Shown piece by piece: positions 8,698 through 16,640 of a DNA stretch of 64,000 nucleotides; position 1 is the first letter of the stretch; the number at the start of each line of letters is the position of its first letter. The stretch comes from Pseudomonas putida (GTDB taxonomy: Bacteria > Pseudomonadota > Gammaproteobacteria > Pseudomonadales > Pseudomonadaceae): NCBI RefSeq assembly GCF_028682635.1, contig NZ_JANHLK010000005.1, forward strand, positions 62,001-126,000. The letters are read 5' to 3'. The notes beneath the pieces were generated by a model. It was not told where the DNA came from, did not search any database, and saw nothing but the letters and a program-made list of their open reading frames with translations. A program made the translations under genes and the position numbers.

Positions 8698-9342
8698 ATG
8701 GACGCTGCCAAACCTGCGCTGATCCGCGAAACCTTCCCTGTCGGTCCCTTGCAGTGCAACTGCACGATCATCGGCGACCCGATCACCAAAAAGGCCATCG
8801 TGGTCGATCCGGGCGGCAATCACGAACTGATCCTCGCGCGGCTCGATGCCCTGGGCCTGAAGGTGGTCAGCATCATTCACACCCATGCGCACCTCGATCA
8901 CTTCCTGGCCTCCGGCCAGTTGAAGGAAAAAACCGGCGCCACCCTGCATCTGCACAAGGAAGATCAATTTCTCTGGGACAACCTGGAGATGCAATGCCAG
9001 ATGTTCGGTGTGCCCTACACGCCGGTACCGTCGCCGGACCGCTGGCTGGCCGACGATGAAGAGCTGGCCTGTGGCTGTGGCGTGGCCTTGCACACACCGG
9101 GTCATACGCCGGGGTCCATGAGTTTCTGGTTTGCCGACGCGAAGCTGCTGATTGCCGGGGACACCTTGTTCCGCCGCGGGGTAGGGCGCACGGATTTGTG
9201 GGGAGGCGATCAGGCGACCATCGTGCGTTCGATCAAGCAGCGCCTGTATACCCTCGACGAAGGAGCGACCGTGGTGGCCGGGCATGGTCCGGACACCCGG
9301 TTGGGCGATGAAATGCGCGAGAACCCTTTTGTTCGAGCCTGA
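8698..9342 (+). CDS. Metallo-beta-lactamase fold hydrolase, glyoxalase II-like (YcbL type)
   Basis: 214-residue cytoplasmic metallohydrolase. The metal-binding motif HTHAHLDH lies at residues 61-68 (HxHxDH), followed by the later histidine/aspartate ligands in HTPGHTPGS and IAGDTLF and by GHGPDT near the end. Length and motifs match E. coli YcbL, a small type II glyoxalase-like enzyme that hydrolyses S-lactoylglutathione or related thioesters. I chose ATG 8698 because AGGAAC sits just upstream and the family starts there; an in-frame ATG at 8635 would add a basic, unconserved 21 residues. It is transcribed away from the PAAR gene. Precise substrate is uncertain. Confidence 0.85.
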   Translation: MDAAKPALIRETFPVGPLQCNCTIIGDPITKKAIVVDPGGNHELILARLDALGLKVVSIIHTHAHLDHFLASGQLKEKTGATLHLHKEDQFLWDNLEMQCQMFGVPYTPVPSPDRWLADDEELACGCGVALHTPGHTPGSMSFWFADAKLLIAGDTLFRRGVGRTDLWGGDQATIVRSIKQRLYTLDEGATVVAGHGPDTRLGDEMRENPFVRA

Positions 9343-9355
9343 TTTGTAACAAGTG

Positions 9356-9382
9356 GAATTTTCACGGGTCGAAATGATCCAA
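9356..9382 (+). promoter_or_regulatory. Possible AlgU (sigma-22/sigma-E) promoter for OmpA lipoprotein
   Basis: GAATTT (9356-9361), 16 bases, TCCAA (9378-9382). This resembles the envelope-stress consensus GAACTT-N16-TCTGA at several positions. It lies about 65 bases before an OmpA-family lipoprotein start, a class often under AlgU control. Weak by itself. Confidence 0.35.
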
Positions 9383-9445
9383 CGCCCGCAAGGGTCCGAT
9401 GCTGAGTCCGTTGCACCACAGAATGCAAAAAAGTAGGAGCTCTAC

Positions 9446-10186
9446 ATGTTCACCACGCCTCGTTTGATTATTGTCGCTACTGCCGTGGCACTGTTGGCCG
9501 GTTGCGCATCGCCCAACCCCTACGACGGCCAGGGCCAGGGCCAGGGCCAGGCCGATAGCGGCTCCACGGGCATGAGCAAAACCGCCAAGTACGGTGGCCT
9601 CGGAGCTCTCGCAGGCGCACTGGCCGGTGCTGCCATCAACCACGACAACCGTGGCAAGGGCGCGCTGATCGGTGCTGCCGTCGTGGGTGCTTCCGCCGCC
9701 GGTTACGGCTACTACGCCGACCAGCAGGAGAAAAAGCTGCGTGCCAGCATGGCCAACACCGGTGTCGAAGTGCAACGTCAAGGCGACCAGATCAAGCTGA
9801 TCATGCCAGGCAACATCACGTTCGCCACCGATTCGGCGAATATCGCACCGAGCTTCTATCAGCCGCTGAACAACCTGGCCGGTTCGCTGAAAGAGTTCAA
9901 CCAGAACCAGATCGAAATCGTCGGCTACACCGACAGCACCGGTGCCCGCCAGCACAACATGGACCTGTCCCAGCGTCGCGCCCAGAGCGTGGCGACCTAC
10001 CTGACCTCGCAAGGCGTCAGCGGTGCCAACCTGAGCGCCCGTGGCGCCGGCCCGGATAACCCGGTCGCCAGCAACGGTGACGTCAATGGCCGGGCGCAGA
10101 ACCGCCGGGTAGAGGTCAACCTGAAGGCGATTCCAGGCCAGCAGTATGGTGCCCAGCAGCAAGGCAACGTTCAGCAGTACCCATAA
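9446..10186 (+). CDS. OmpA-family outer-membrane lipoprotein (YiaD-like)
   Basis: 246-residue lipoprotein. The lipobox LLAGC puts the lipidated cysteine at residue 20. A Gly-Gln repeat (GQGQGQGQ) follows, then glycine-rich segments that resemble a glycine-zipper (KYGGLGALAGALAGAAI...GALIGAAVVGASAAGYGY), then a C-terminal OmpA domain (TFATDSANIAPSFYQ..., IVGYTDSTGARQHN, LSQRRAQSV, NRRVEV) that binds meso-DAP in peptidoglycan. It therefore links outer membrane and cell wall. The start has a good RBS (AGGAG) and a strong terminator follows. The Gly-Gln codons are a perfect GGCCAG hexamer repeat and could vary in number. Confidence 0.9.
   Translation: MFTTPRLIIVATAVALLAGCASPNPYDGQGQGQGQADSGSTGMSKTAKYGGLGALAGALAGAAINHDNRGKGALIGAAVVGASAAGYGYYADQQEKKLRASMANTGVEVQRQGDQIKLIMPGNITFATDSANIAPSFYQPLNNLAGSLKEFNQNQIEIVGYTDSTGARQHNMDLSQRRAQSVATYLTSQGVSGANLSARGAGPDNPVASNGDVNGRAQNRRVEVNLKAIPGQQYGAQQQGNVQQYP
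9527..9550 (+). repeat. GGCCAG hexamer, four tandem copies, in frame
   Basis: Four perfect tandem copies of GGCCAG encode Gly-Gln four times just after the lipobox region of the OmpA lipoprotein. A change of one unit would lengthen or shorten the linker without a frameshift. Confidence 0.85.
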
Positions 10187-10203
10187 GCGTCAGGCGTAAA
10201 AAA

Positions 10204-10238
10204 AACCGCCCGATCTTCACAGGTCGGGCGGTTTTTTT
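10204..10238 (+). terminator. Intrinsic terminator after OmpA lipoprotein
   Basis: AACCGCCCGA / TCGGGCGGTT stem, ten-base loop, seven-T run; A-rich on the other side, so it could work in both directions. Confidence 0.9.
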
Positions 10239-10324
10239 GTAGGAGCTGCCGCAGGCTGCGATCTTTTGATCTTGCTTCTGAAAATCAAAAGATCGCAGCC
10301 TCGTTGCACTCGACAGCTCCTACA
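10238..10324. repeat. REPIN, GAGCTGCCGCAGGCTGCGATC class
   Basis: Inverted pair starting TGTAGGAGCTGCCGCAGGCT and ending CAGCTCCTACA, with inner arms AAGATCGCAGCC / GGCTGCGATCTT. It starts on the last T of the preceding terminator and separates convergent genes. Same class as 14188-14260. Confidence 0.9.
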
Positions 10325-10350
10325 GGGGCTTTTTCACACCTGTAACCTGA

Positions 10351-10785
10351 TTACTTCTTCAGGCCGTAATGCTCATCGAGCATGCCCGGCGCGTTCGGGG
10401 CTTTGGGTGCGTAGTCGCGCGGCGGTTCCTGATTGCGCGGCGGTGTCAGGCGTTCCCGTGGAGCCTGCGTTGCGTCGGCGTGCAGGGAGGCCAGCAAGCG
10501 TTGACGGGTCTGCTCGTCCAGGGCCAGGCGGTTGGCACCCTCGGCGAGATGATCCTGCACTTCCTGATAGCTCGCAGTCAGTTTCTTGACCAATGTTGCA
10601 GTGCTGTTGAAGTGGGTCACCACCTCGTTCTGATAACTGTCGAAACGTTCCTGAATATCGTCCAGCTGACGTTGCGTGCTGCTAGGCGCGGCATTCGGCG
10701 CCAGGCGAGCGATCAGGAAACCAATGGCGACACCCACAACCAGGGCAAGAGTCGGCAACAACCAAACTAAGAGCGAGTGTTCCAC
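10351..10785 (-). CDS. zapG: DUF1043 inner-membrane protein ZapG/YhcB
   Basis: 144-residue protein with one N-terminal transmembrane helix (about residues 5-26, LVWLLPTLALVVGVAIGFLIA) followed by a cytoplasmic coiled-coil region (QRQLDDIQERFDSYQNEVVTHF...) and a proline-rich disordered tail. This is the YhcB/ZapG architecture; in E. coli the protein links envelope growth, division and phospholipid/LPS balance. Translation starts at GTG with a strong RBS (GAGGAAGG). It is divergent from the alpha/beta hydrolase gene, in the order seen in P. aeruginosa. Confidence 0.85.
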   Translation of the reverse strand: MEHSLLVWLLPTLALVVGVAIGFLIARLAPNAAPSSTQRQLDDIQERFDSYQNEVVTHFNSTATLVKKLTASYQEVQDHLAEGANRLALDEQTRQRLLASLHADATQAPRERLTPPRNQEPPRDYAPKAPNAPGMLDEHYGLKK

Positions 10786-10929
10786 GAGTCCTTCCTCTAT
10801 AAACGGCTTTGCTTTACGTTAACGGCTCGAACCTGCGCTGTATACCGCGATTCGCTCGCAATAGACAGTTGCAGACAATTTGCTAGACGAGTCGACCCGA
10901 TTCGAGGTCACGGAGTTCCTTCCTTGCTT

Positions 10930-11559
10930 ATGCGTGAAACCCCTGTAGTGATTGATGGCCCGGTCGGCCAACTGGAAGCGCTGTACCTGGACAATGAGCA
11001 GCCGCGCGGCCTGGCGCTTATCTGCCATCCGAACCCTGTGCAGGGCGGCACCATGCTCAATAAAGTGGTCTCGACCCTGCAGCGCACTGCGCGCGATGCC
11101 GGTTTGATCACCCTGCGTTTCAATTACCGTGGCGTCGGTGCCAGCGAAGGCTCTCACGATATGGGCACCGGTGAAGTCGACGATGCCCAATCTGTCGCCG
11201 AATGGTTTCGCGCCAAACACCCGGAATTGCCGTTGACCCTGTTCGGGTTTTCCTTCGGCGGATTTGTTGCAGCAAGTCTCGGCGGCCGCCTGGAAGCGCA
11301 AGGCGAGCAGCTCAAGCATCTGTTCATGGTCGCACCGGCGGTCATGCGCCTGGGTGCTCAGGACCCACTGCCGCAACACGGCGAACTGACCCTGATCCAG
11401 CCGGAAACCGACGAAGTGATCGATCCACAGCTGGTTTACCAATGGTCCGACCAGCTTGAACGTCCCCATGAGCTGCTGAAAGTGGCAGAATGCGGACACT
11501 TTTTTCATGGCAAGCTGACCGATCTCAAGGATCTGATCCTGCCGCGTCTCTCGAATTGA
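10930..11559 (+). CDS. Alpha/beta hydrolase (dienelactone hydrolase/YheT-like fold)
   Basis: 209-residue soluble alpha/beta hydrolase. The nucleophile elbow is GFSFGG with Ser108; an acidic residue in ETDEVID and the histidine in ECGHFFHG near the end complete a likely catalytic triad. The oxyanion region is CHPNPVQGGTM and RFNYRGVGASEG is family-typical. Substrate unknown. The start is not certain: GGAG at about 10914 is spaced better for TTG 10924 than for ATG 10930, which would only add two residues. It lies directly before trpS (24-base gap). Confidence 0.85.
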   Translation: MRETPVVIDGPVGQLEALYLDNEQPRGLALICHPNPVQGGTMLNKVVSTLQRTARDAGLITLRFNYRGVGASEGSHDMGTGEVDDAQSVAEWFRAKHPELPLTLFGFSFGGFVAASLGGRLEAQGEQLKHLFMVAPAVMRLGAQDPLPQHGELTLIQPETDEVIDPQLVYQWSDQLERPHELLKVAECGHFFHGKLTDLKDLILPRLSN

Positions 11560-11583
11560 TTGCAGTCTGACAAGCGATTACCC

Positions 11584-12939
11584 ATGACGACTCGTACCCG
11601 TATCCTCACCGGCATCACCACCACCGGCACGCCGCACCTGGGCAACTACGCCGGCGCCATCCGCCCGGCGATCCTTGCCAGTCGTGACAGCAATGCCGAT
11701 TCGTTCTATTTCCTGGCCGACTACCACGCCCTGATCAAGTGCGATGACCCGCTGCGCATCCAGCGCTCGCGCCTGGAAATCGCCGCGACCTGGCTGGCCG
11801 GTGGCCTGGATGTGGACCGCGTGACCTTCTATCGTCAGTCCGACATCCCGGAAATCCCTGAGCTGACCTGGCTGCTGACCTGCGTGGCCGCCAAGGGCCT
11901 GCTCAATCGCGCCCACGCCTACAAGGCCTCGGTGGACAAGAACGTCGAGACCGGTGAAGACCCGGACGCCGGCATCACCATGGGCCTGTACAGCTACCCG
12001 GTGCTGATGGCCGCGGACATCCTGATGTTCAACGCGCACAAGGTGCCGGTCGGCCGCGACCAGATCCAGCACGTGGAAATGGCCCGGGACATCGGCCAGC
12101 GCTTCAACCATCTGTTTGGCCAGGGCAAGGAATTCTTCACCATGCCCGAGGCGCTGATCGAGGAAAGCGTGGCCACGCTGCCGGGCCTGGATGGCCGGAA
12201 AATGTCGAAGAGCTACGACAACACCATTCCGTTGTTCAGCAGCGCCAAGGAAATGAAGGACGCGATTTCCCGTATCGTCACCGACTCCCGTGCACCGGGC
12301 GAGGCAAAGGATCCGGACAACTCGCACCTGTTCACCCTGTTCCAGGCGTTTGCCACCCCGGCGCAGGCTGACGAGTTCCGCAGCGATCTGCTGCAGGGCC
12401 TGGGTTGGGGCGAGGCGAAGAATCGCCTGTTCCAACTGCTGGACAGCGAATTGGGCGAATCCCGCGAGCGTTACAACCAGCTGATCGAGCGTCCGGCGGA
12501 CCTTGAAGACATCCTGCAGCACGGTGCGAAAAAGGCTCGCGCAGTCGCGACCCCTTTCCTCAACGAGTTGCGTGAAGCGGTGGGTCTGCGTTCTTTCGTT
12601 GCCCAGGCTCAAGTGGCCGCAACCACGAAGAAGAAAGCGGCGAAGGCTGCACGTTTTGTCAGCTTCCGCGAAGACGACGGCAGTTTCCGCTTCCGTCTGT
12701 TGGCGGCCGATGGCGAGCAATTGTTGCTGTCGCGTCACTTTGCCGATGGTAAAACCGCCGGTCAGGTGACCAAGCAGCTGCAATCGGGCCAGCCACTGGA
12801 CGTGCGCAGCGAAGACCTGGGCTTCAGCGTCTGGCTTGAAGGCCAGTGCGTGGGCGACAGCCCGGCGTTCGCTGACAGCGCCGCGCGCGATGTGGCGATC
12901 GAGGCATTGCGCATCGCGCTGACGCCAGTTCAGGAATAA
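11584..12939 (+). CDS. trpS: Tryptophanyl-tRNA synthetase with C-terminal extension
   Basis: 451-residue class I aminoacyl-tRNA synthetase charging tRNA-Trp. The HIGH-type motif is PHLGN (residues 17-21) and the KMSKS motif is [10 protein letters not shown]. The catalytic and anticodon regions fill about residues 1-335, the usual size of the E. coli enzyme. An extra ~115 residues follow a lysine/alanine-rich linker; this tail ([20 protein letters not shown]...) resembles the small YegP/DUF1508 domain. As I recall, the long form is normal in Pseudomonas. I take ATG 11584 because homology begins there; the upstream in-frame TTG at 11560 would overlap the hydrolase end. A terminator follows. Confidence 0.95.
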   Translation: MTTRTRILTGITTTGTPHLGNYAGAIRPAILASRDSNADSFYFLADYHALIKCDDPLRIQRSRLEIAATWLAGGLDVDRVTFYRQSDIPEIPELTWLLTCVAAKGLLNRAHAYKASVDKNVETGEDPDAGITMGLYSYPVLMAADILMFNAHKVPVGRDQIQHVEMARDIGQRFNHLFGQGKEFFTMPEALIEESVATLPGLDGRKMSKSYDNTIPLFSSAKEMKDAISRIVTDSRAPGEAKDPDNSHLFTLFQAFATPAQADEFRSDLLQGLGWGEAKNRLFQLLDSELGESRERYNQLIERPADLEDILQHGAKKARAVATPFLNELREAVGLRSFVAQAQVAATTKKKAAKAARFVSFREDDGSFRFRLLAADGEQLLLSRHFADGKTAGQVTKQLQSGQPLDVRSEDLGFSVWLEGQCVGDSPAFADSAARDVAIEALRIALTPVQE

Positions 12940-12979
12940 TCAACGGCTCGGCCCGACCAAGGGCTGATTGCCATTCCCA

Positions 12980-13010
12980 CGGGCCATCGCTACAGTGACG
13001 GCCCGTTTTT
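12980..13010 (+). terminator. Intrinsic terminator after trpS
   Basis: Stem CGGGCC / GGCCCG with an inner stem TCGC / GTGA and a TACA loop, followed by five T. It sits between trpS and zapE. Confidence 0.75.
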
Positions 13011-13029
13011 GTTGCCTTGCTAACGAATT

Positions 13030-14124
13030 ATGACGCCCCTAGAACGATATCAAGCTGATCTGAAACGCCCGGAATTCTTCCATGATGCCGCGCAGGAAAC
13101 TGCCGTGCGCCATCTGCAGCGCCTGTACGACGATCTGGTCGCGGCCGAGCAGAACAAGCCGGGCCTGCTGGGCAAACTGTTTGGCAAGAAGGATCAGGCA
13201 CCGGTCAAGGGCCTGTACTTCTGGGGCGGTGTGGGTCGCGGCAAGACGTACCTGGTCGACACCTTCTTCGAAGCGCTGCCGTTCAAGGAAAAGTCCCGCA
13301 CTCACTTCCACCGCTTCATGAAGCGCGTGCACGAAGAAATGAAGACCCTGGGCGGCGAGAAAAACCCGCTGACCATCATTGCCAAGCGCTTCTCTACCGA
13401 AGCCCGGGTGATCTGCTTCGATGAGTTCTTCGTCTCCGACATCACCGACGCCATGATTCTCGGCACCTTGATGGAAGAGCTGTTCAAGAACGGCGTGACC
13501 CTGGTCGCAACGTCGAACATCGTGCCGGACGGTCTGTACAAGGATGGCCTGCAACGCGCGCGCTTCCTGCCGGCCATCGCCCTGATCAAGCAGAACACCG
13601 AGATCGTCAACGTCGACAGCGGCGTCGACTATCGCCTGCGTCACCTCGAGCAGGCGGAACTGTTCCACTTCCCGCTCGACGAAGCGTCCCACGAAAGCCT
13701 GCGCAAGAGCTTCCGCGCACTGACGCCGGAATGCACCGCAGCGATCGAAAACGACGTGCTGATGATCGAGAATCGCGAGATCCGTGCCCTGCGCACTTGT
13801 GACGACGTGGCCTGGTTCGACTTCCGCGAACTGTGCGACGGCCCGCGCAGCCAGAACGACTACATCGAACTGGGCAAGATCTTCCACGCCGTGTTGCTCA
13901 GCGGTGTCGAGCAGATGAGCGTCACCACCGACGACATCGCCCGACGCTTCATCAACATGGTCGACGAGTTCTACGATCGCAACGTCAAGCTGATCATTTC
14001 TGCCGAAGTCGAACTCAAGGATCTGTACACCGGCGGCCGCCTGAACTTCGAGTTCCAGCGAACCCTGAGTCGCCTGCTGGAAATGCAATCCCACGAATTC
14101 CTCGCGCGCGCGCACAAGCCGTAA
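13030..14124 (+). CDS. zapE: AFG1-family ATPase ZapE (division)
   Basis: 364-residue P-loop ATPase of the AFG1/LACE1 family. Walker A is GGVGRGKT (residues 66-73) and Walker B is VICFDEFFV, with a downstream ATSN sensor motif (VATSNIVPDGLY). In E. coli ZapE acts at the division ring during constriction and under low oxygen. Length is close to the E. coli protein (375). It is separated from trpS by a terminator and followed by its own terminator, so it is probably monocistronic. Confidence 0.92.
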   Translation: MTPLERYQADLKRPEFFHDAAQETAVRHLQRLYDDLVAAEQNKPGLLGKLFGKKDQAPVKGLYFWGGVGRGKTYLVDTFFEALPFKEKSRTHFHRFMKRVHEEMKTLGGEKNPLTIIAKRFSTEARVICFDEFFVSDITDAMILGTLMEELFKNGVTLVATSNIVPDGLYKDGLQRARFLPAIALIKQNTEIVNVDSGVDYRLRHLEQAELFHFPLDEASHESLRKSFRALTPECTAAIENDVLMIENREIRALRTCDDVAWFDFRELCDGPRSQNDYIELGKIFHAVLLSGVEQMSVTTDDIARRFINMVDEFYDRNVKLIISAEVELKDLYTGGRLNFEFQRTLSRLLEMQSHEFLARAHKP

Positions 14125-14142
14125 GGCGATTCGTAAAATTGA

Positions 14143-14169
14143 AAAGGCCTGCAAATGCAGGCCTTTTTT
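14143..14169 (+). terminator. Intrinsic terminator after zapE
   Basis: AAAGGCCTGC / GCAGGCCTTT stem with a four-base loop and a T-run. Confidence 0.9.
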
Positions 14170-14187
14170 ATGCACTGAAGATCCCTC

Positions 14188-14260
14188 TGTAGGAGCTGCC
14201 GCAGGCTGCGATCTTTTGATCTTGAAAATCAAAAGATCGCAGCCTGCGGCAGCTCCTACA
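14188..14260. repeat. REPIN, GAGCTGCCGCAGGCTGCGATC class, near-perfect palindrome
   Basis: TGTAGGAGCTGCCGCAGGCT ... AGCCTGCGGCAGCTCCTACA with almost no spacer; arms of over 30 bases pair fully. It lies between the convergent zapE and GlxA-type genes. Confidence 0.92.
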
Positions 14261-14265
14261 TTGGC

Positions 14266-15261
14266 TCAAGCTGCTTGCTGAAACTGCTGCCGATACTGGT
14301 TCGGCGACAACTCCGTGTGCTGGCGGAACAGGCGTGCGAAGAAACTCGCGTCGTCGTAGCCGACTTCGTAACTGATGGTCTTGATGCTCTTGCGGCTGCC
14401 GGACAGCAGGCCTTTGGCGGTTTCGATGCGCAGTCGCTGCAGGTAGTGCAGCGGCTTGTCGCCGGTTGCGGTCTGAAAGCGACGCATGAAGTTGCGGATG
14501 CTCATGCCGTGTTCGCGGGCGACGTCTTCGAAGCGGAATTTATCGGCGAAGTGTTCCTCGAGCCAGTGCTGGATCTGCAGGATGATCACGTCCTGGTGCA
14601 GCTTTTGCCCACCGAAGCCGATTCTTCCCGGCGAGTAGCTGCGCTGCACTTCATAGAGGATGTCGCGCGCCACGGCCTGGGAAACGTTGGCGCCGCAGAA
14701 GCGTTCGATCAGGTAGATGTACAGGTCGCATGCCGAGGTGGTGCCGCCGGCGCAATACAGGTTGTCGGCGTCGGTCAGGTGCTTGTCCTGGTTGAGCTGG
14801 ACCTTCGGGAAACGCTCCGCAAAGGCGTTGAAGAAGCGCCAGTAGGTGGTCGCCTCCTTGCCATTGAGCAGGCCGGCTTCGGCGAGCCAGAACACGCCGG
14901 TGGCCTCGCCGCACAGTACGGCGCCCCGCGCATGTTGCTGGCGCAGCCAGGGCAGGACCTGTGGATAACGTTTGCTCAGGGTATCGAAATCGTCCCAGAA
15001 CGCGGGGATGACGATGATGTCGGCATTTTCCAGGCCACCATCCACCGGGATCATCACGTCGCTGAAGGTGTTGACCGGTTTGCCGTCGGGGCTGACCAGT
15101 CGGGTTTCGAACGCGGGAGTCAGGCCGTGGCCCAGTTGTTTGCCGTAGCGCAGGCTGGCGAGGTGGAAGAAATCCTTGGCCTGCATGAGGGTGGAAGCGA
15201 AAACCCGGTCAATGGCCAGGATGCTGACGCGCCGTAGAGGCGTGGAGGCTTGGTTAGACAT
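14266..15261 (-). CDS. GlxA-family transcriptional regulator (DJ-1/PfpI + AraC HTH)
   Basis: 331-residue regulator. Residues ~10-200 form a DJ-1/PfpI class I amidotransferase-like domain (GAVLCGEATGVFWLAEAGLL, with the cysteine at the usual elbow position), used in this family for ligand sensing rather than catalysis. Residues ~225-330 are an AraC-type double helix-turn-helix (EDVAREHGMSIRNFMRRFQ...TISYEVGYDDASFFARLFRQ...SPNQYRQQF). It is divergent from the acyl-CoA dehydrogenase, and a palindrome lies between them, so it probably controls that gene and itself. Ligand unknown; related proteins sense nitrogenous metabolites such as arginine, glycine betaine or carnitine. Confidence 0.9.
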   Translation of the reverse strand: MSNQASTPLRRVSILAIDRVFASTLMQAKDFFHLASLRYGKQLGHGLTPAFETRLVSPDGKPVNTFSDVMIPVDGGLENADIIVIPAFWDDFDTLSKRYPQVLPWLRQQHARGAVLCGEATGVFWLAEAGLLNGKEATTYWRFFNAFAERFPKVQLNQDKHLTDADNLYCAGGTTSACDLYIYLIERFCGANVSQAVARDILYEVQRSYSPGRIGFGGQKLHQDVIILQIQHWLEEHFADKFRFEDVAREHGMSIRNFMRRFQTATGDKPLHYLQRLRIETAKGLLSGSRKSIKTISYEVGYDDASFFARLFRQHTELSPNQYRQQFQQAA

Positions 15262-15329
15262 AATTCAACTTTATTCTTATAGGGGAAAGTGGTCACCAGA
15301 CGGCTGGATCGTCTTATTTTTTGTCGGAT

Positions 15330-15354
15330 GTGTCCAGTGTCCTGTATCGGACAC
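15330..15354. promoter_or_regulatory. Palindromic operator candidate between GlxA regulator and acyl-CoA dehydrogenase
   Basis: GTGTCC (15337-15342), six bases, GGACAC (15349-15354) form a perfect inverted repeat, with an extra GTGTCC half-site at 15330-15335. AraC-type regulators of the GlxA group use TGTC-type half-sites, so this is the likely target of the adjacent regulator. Confidence 0.5.
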
Positions 15355-15408
15355 GAGGCATAGTCTCTGAAGGTCCAATCCTTCTAACAACAAAGAAAAG
15401 GGTGCCGC

Positions 15409-16545
15409 ATGATTCCCAGAACCTTGTTCAGTTCCGAGCACGAACTTTTTCGCGACAGTGTGCGAACGTTCCTCGAAAAAGAAGCAGTGCCGTACCACGG
15501 GCAATGGGAAAAACAGGGCTATATCGATCGTCAACTCTGGAACAAGGCAGGGGAGGCGGGGATGTTGTGCTCGCATCTGCCGGAGCAGTACGGCGGGCTG
15601 GGGGCAGACTTCCTGTACAGCGCGGTGGTCATCGAAGAGGTGGGGCGCCTGGGGCTGACCGGTATCGGTTTCTCCCTGCATTCGGACATCGTTGCGCCCT
15701 ACATCCTGCATTACGGCAGTGAAACGCTGAAACACAAATACCTGCCGAAACTGGTGTCTGGCGAGATGGTCAGTGCCATCGCCATGACCGAGCCCGGCGC
15801 CGGTTCCGACCTGCAAGGGGTGAAGACCACCGCCGTGCTCGATGGCGACGAGTACGTAATCAACGGCTCGAAGACCTTCATCACCAACGGCTTCCTCGCC
15901 GACCTGGTGATCGTCGTCGCCAAGACCGATCCTAAGGCGGGCGCGAAGGGCACCAGCCTGTTCCTGGTGGAGGCCGATACGCCCGGCTTCGATAAGGGCA
16001 AGCGTCTGGAAAAGGTCGGCATGAAAGCCCAGGACACTTCGGAACTGTTCTTCCAGGACGTGCGGGTGCCCAAGGAAAACCTGCTGGGTCAGGCCGGGAT
16101 GGGCTTCGCGTATTTGATGCAGGAGTTGCCGCAGGAGCGCCTCACCGTCGCCATCGGCGGCCTGGCTTCAGCCGAGGCGGCGTTGCAATGGACACTGGAC
16201 TACACCCGCGAGCGCAAGGCGTTCGGCAAGGCGATTGCCGACTTCCAGAACACCCGGTTCAAGCTCGCCGAGATGGCGACCGAGATCCAGATCGGCCGGG
16301 TCTTTGTCGACCGCTGCCTGGAGTTGCACCTGCAAGGCAAGCTCGATGTGCCGACGGCTGCGATGGCCAAGTATTGGGGCACGGACCTGCAATGCAAGGT
16401 GCTCGACGAGTGCGTGCAGTTGCATGGCGGCTACGGTTTCATGTGGGAGTACCCGATCGCCCGGGCGTGGGCGGATGCGCGGGTGCAGCGGATTTATGCG
16501 GGGACCAATGAAATCATGAAGGAGATAATTGCCAGGTCATTGTAG
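15409..16545 (+). CDS. Acyl-CoA dehydrogenase, LCAD/IVD-type active site
   Basis: 378-residue FAD flavoprotein that introduces an alpha-beta double bond into acyl-CoA. Family signatures are present: AIAMTEPGAGSDLQGVKT (FAD/substrate region), NGSKTFITNG, and a C-terminal CVQLHGGYGFMWEYPIARAWADARVQ. The position that holds the catalytic glutamate in short/medium-chain enzymes is Ala here (YAGTNEI); the base is probably Glu243 in QERLTVAIGG, as in isovaleryl-CoA and long-chain enzymes. It resembles long-chain acyl-CoA dehydrogenase most. Divergent from the GlxA-type regulator, in the order seen in P. aeruginosa. Its TAG stop is part of the REPIN that begins at 16541. Confidence 0.92.
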   Translation: MIPRTLFSSEHELFRDSVRTFLEKEAVPYHGQWEKQGYIDRQLWNKAGEAGMLCSHLPEQYGGLGADFLYSAVVIEEVGRLGLTGIGFSLHSDIVAPYILHYGSETLKHKYLPKLVSGEMVSAIAMTEPGAGSDLQGVKTTAVLDGDEYVINGSKTFITNGFLADLVIVVAKTDPKAGAKGTSLFLVEADTPGFDKGKRLEKVGMKAQDTSELFFQDVRVPKENLLGQAGMGFAYLMQELPQERLTVAIGGLASAEAALQWTLDYTRERKAFGKAIADFQNTRFKLAEMATEIQIGRVFVDRCLELHLQGKLDVPTAAMAKYWGTDLQCKVLDECVQLHGGYGFMWEYPIARAWADARVQRIYAGTNEIMKEIIARSL

Positions 16546-16633
16546 GAGCGAGCTTGCTCGCGATGGGCGTCAACGATAACGCTGACACCCTGCGGTGTGC
16601 TCAGGTTTTTCGCGAGCAAGCTCGCTTCTACAG
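16541..16633. repeat. REPIN, GAGCGAGCTTGCTCGCGA class, overlapping a stop codon
   Basis: TGTAGGAGCGAGCTTGCTCG ... GAGCAAGCTCGCTTCTACAG inverted pair. The TAG of its leading TGTAGG is the stop codon of the acyl-CoA dehydrogenase. Confidence 0.9.
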
Positions 16634-16640
16634 GTGCGGG

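Noticed and set aside
8580..8819. A minus-strand frame ending HCHCLIAEADYNKQGNV just before the PAAR gene, looked like a gene remnant
   Set aside because: Most of it overlaps the start of the hydrolase gene, it has no RBS and I recognise no family; chance seems more likely.
11578..12783. A 401-codon minus-strand frame opposite trpS, and similar long frames opposite zapE, murF, ftsW, murG, ftsZ and pyrC
   Set aside because: All lie antisense to essential genes with clear motifs; none has its own start signal or domain.
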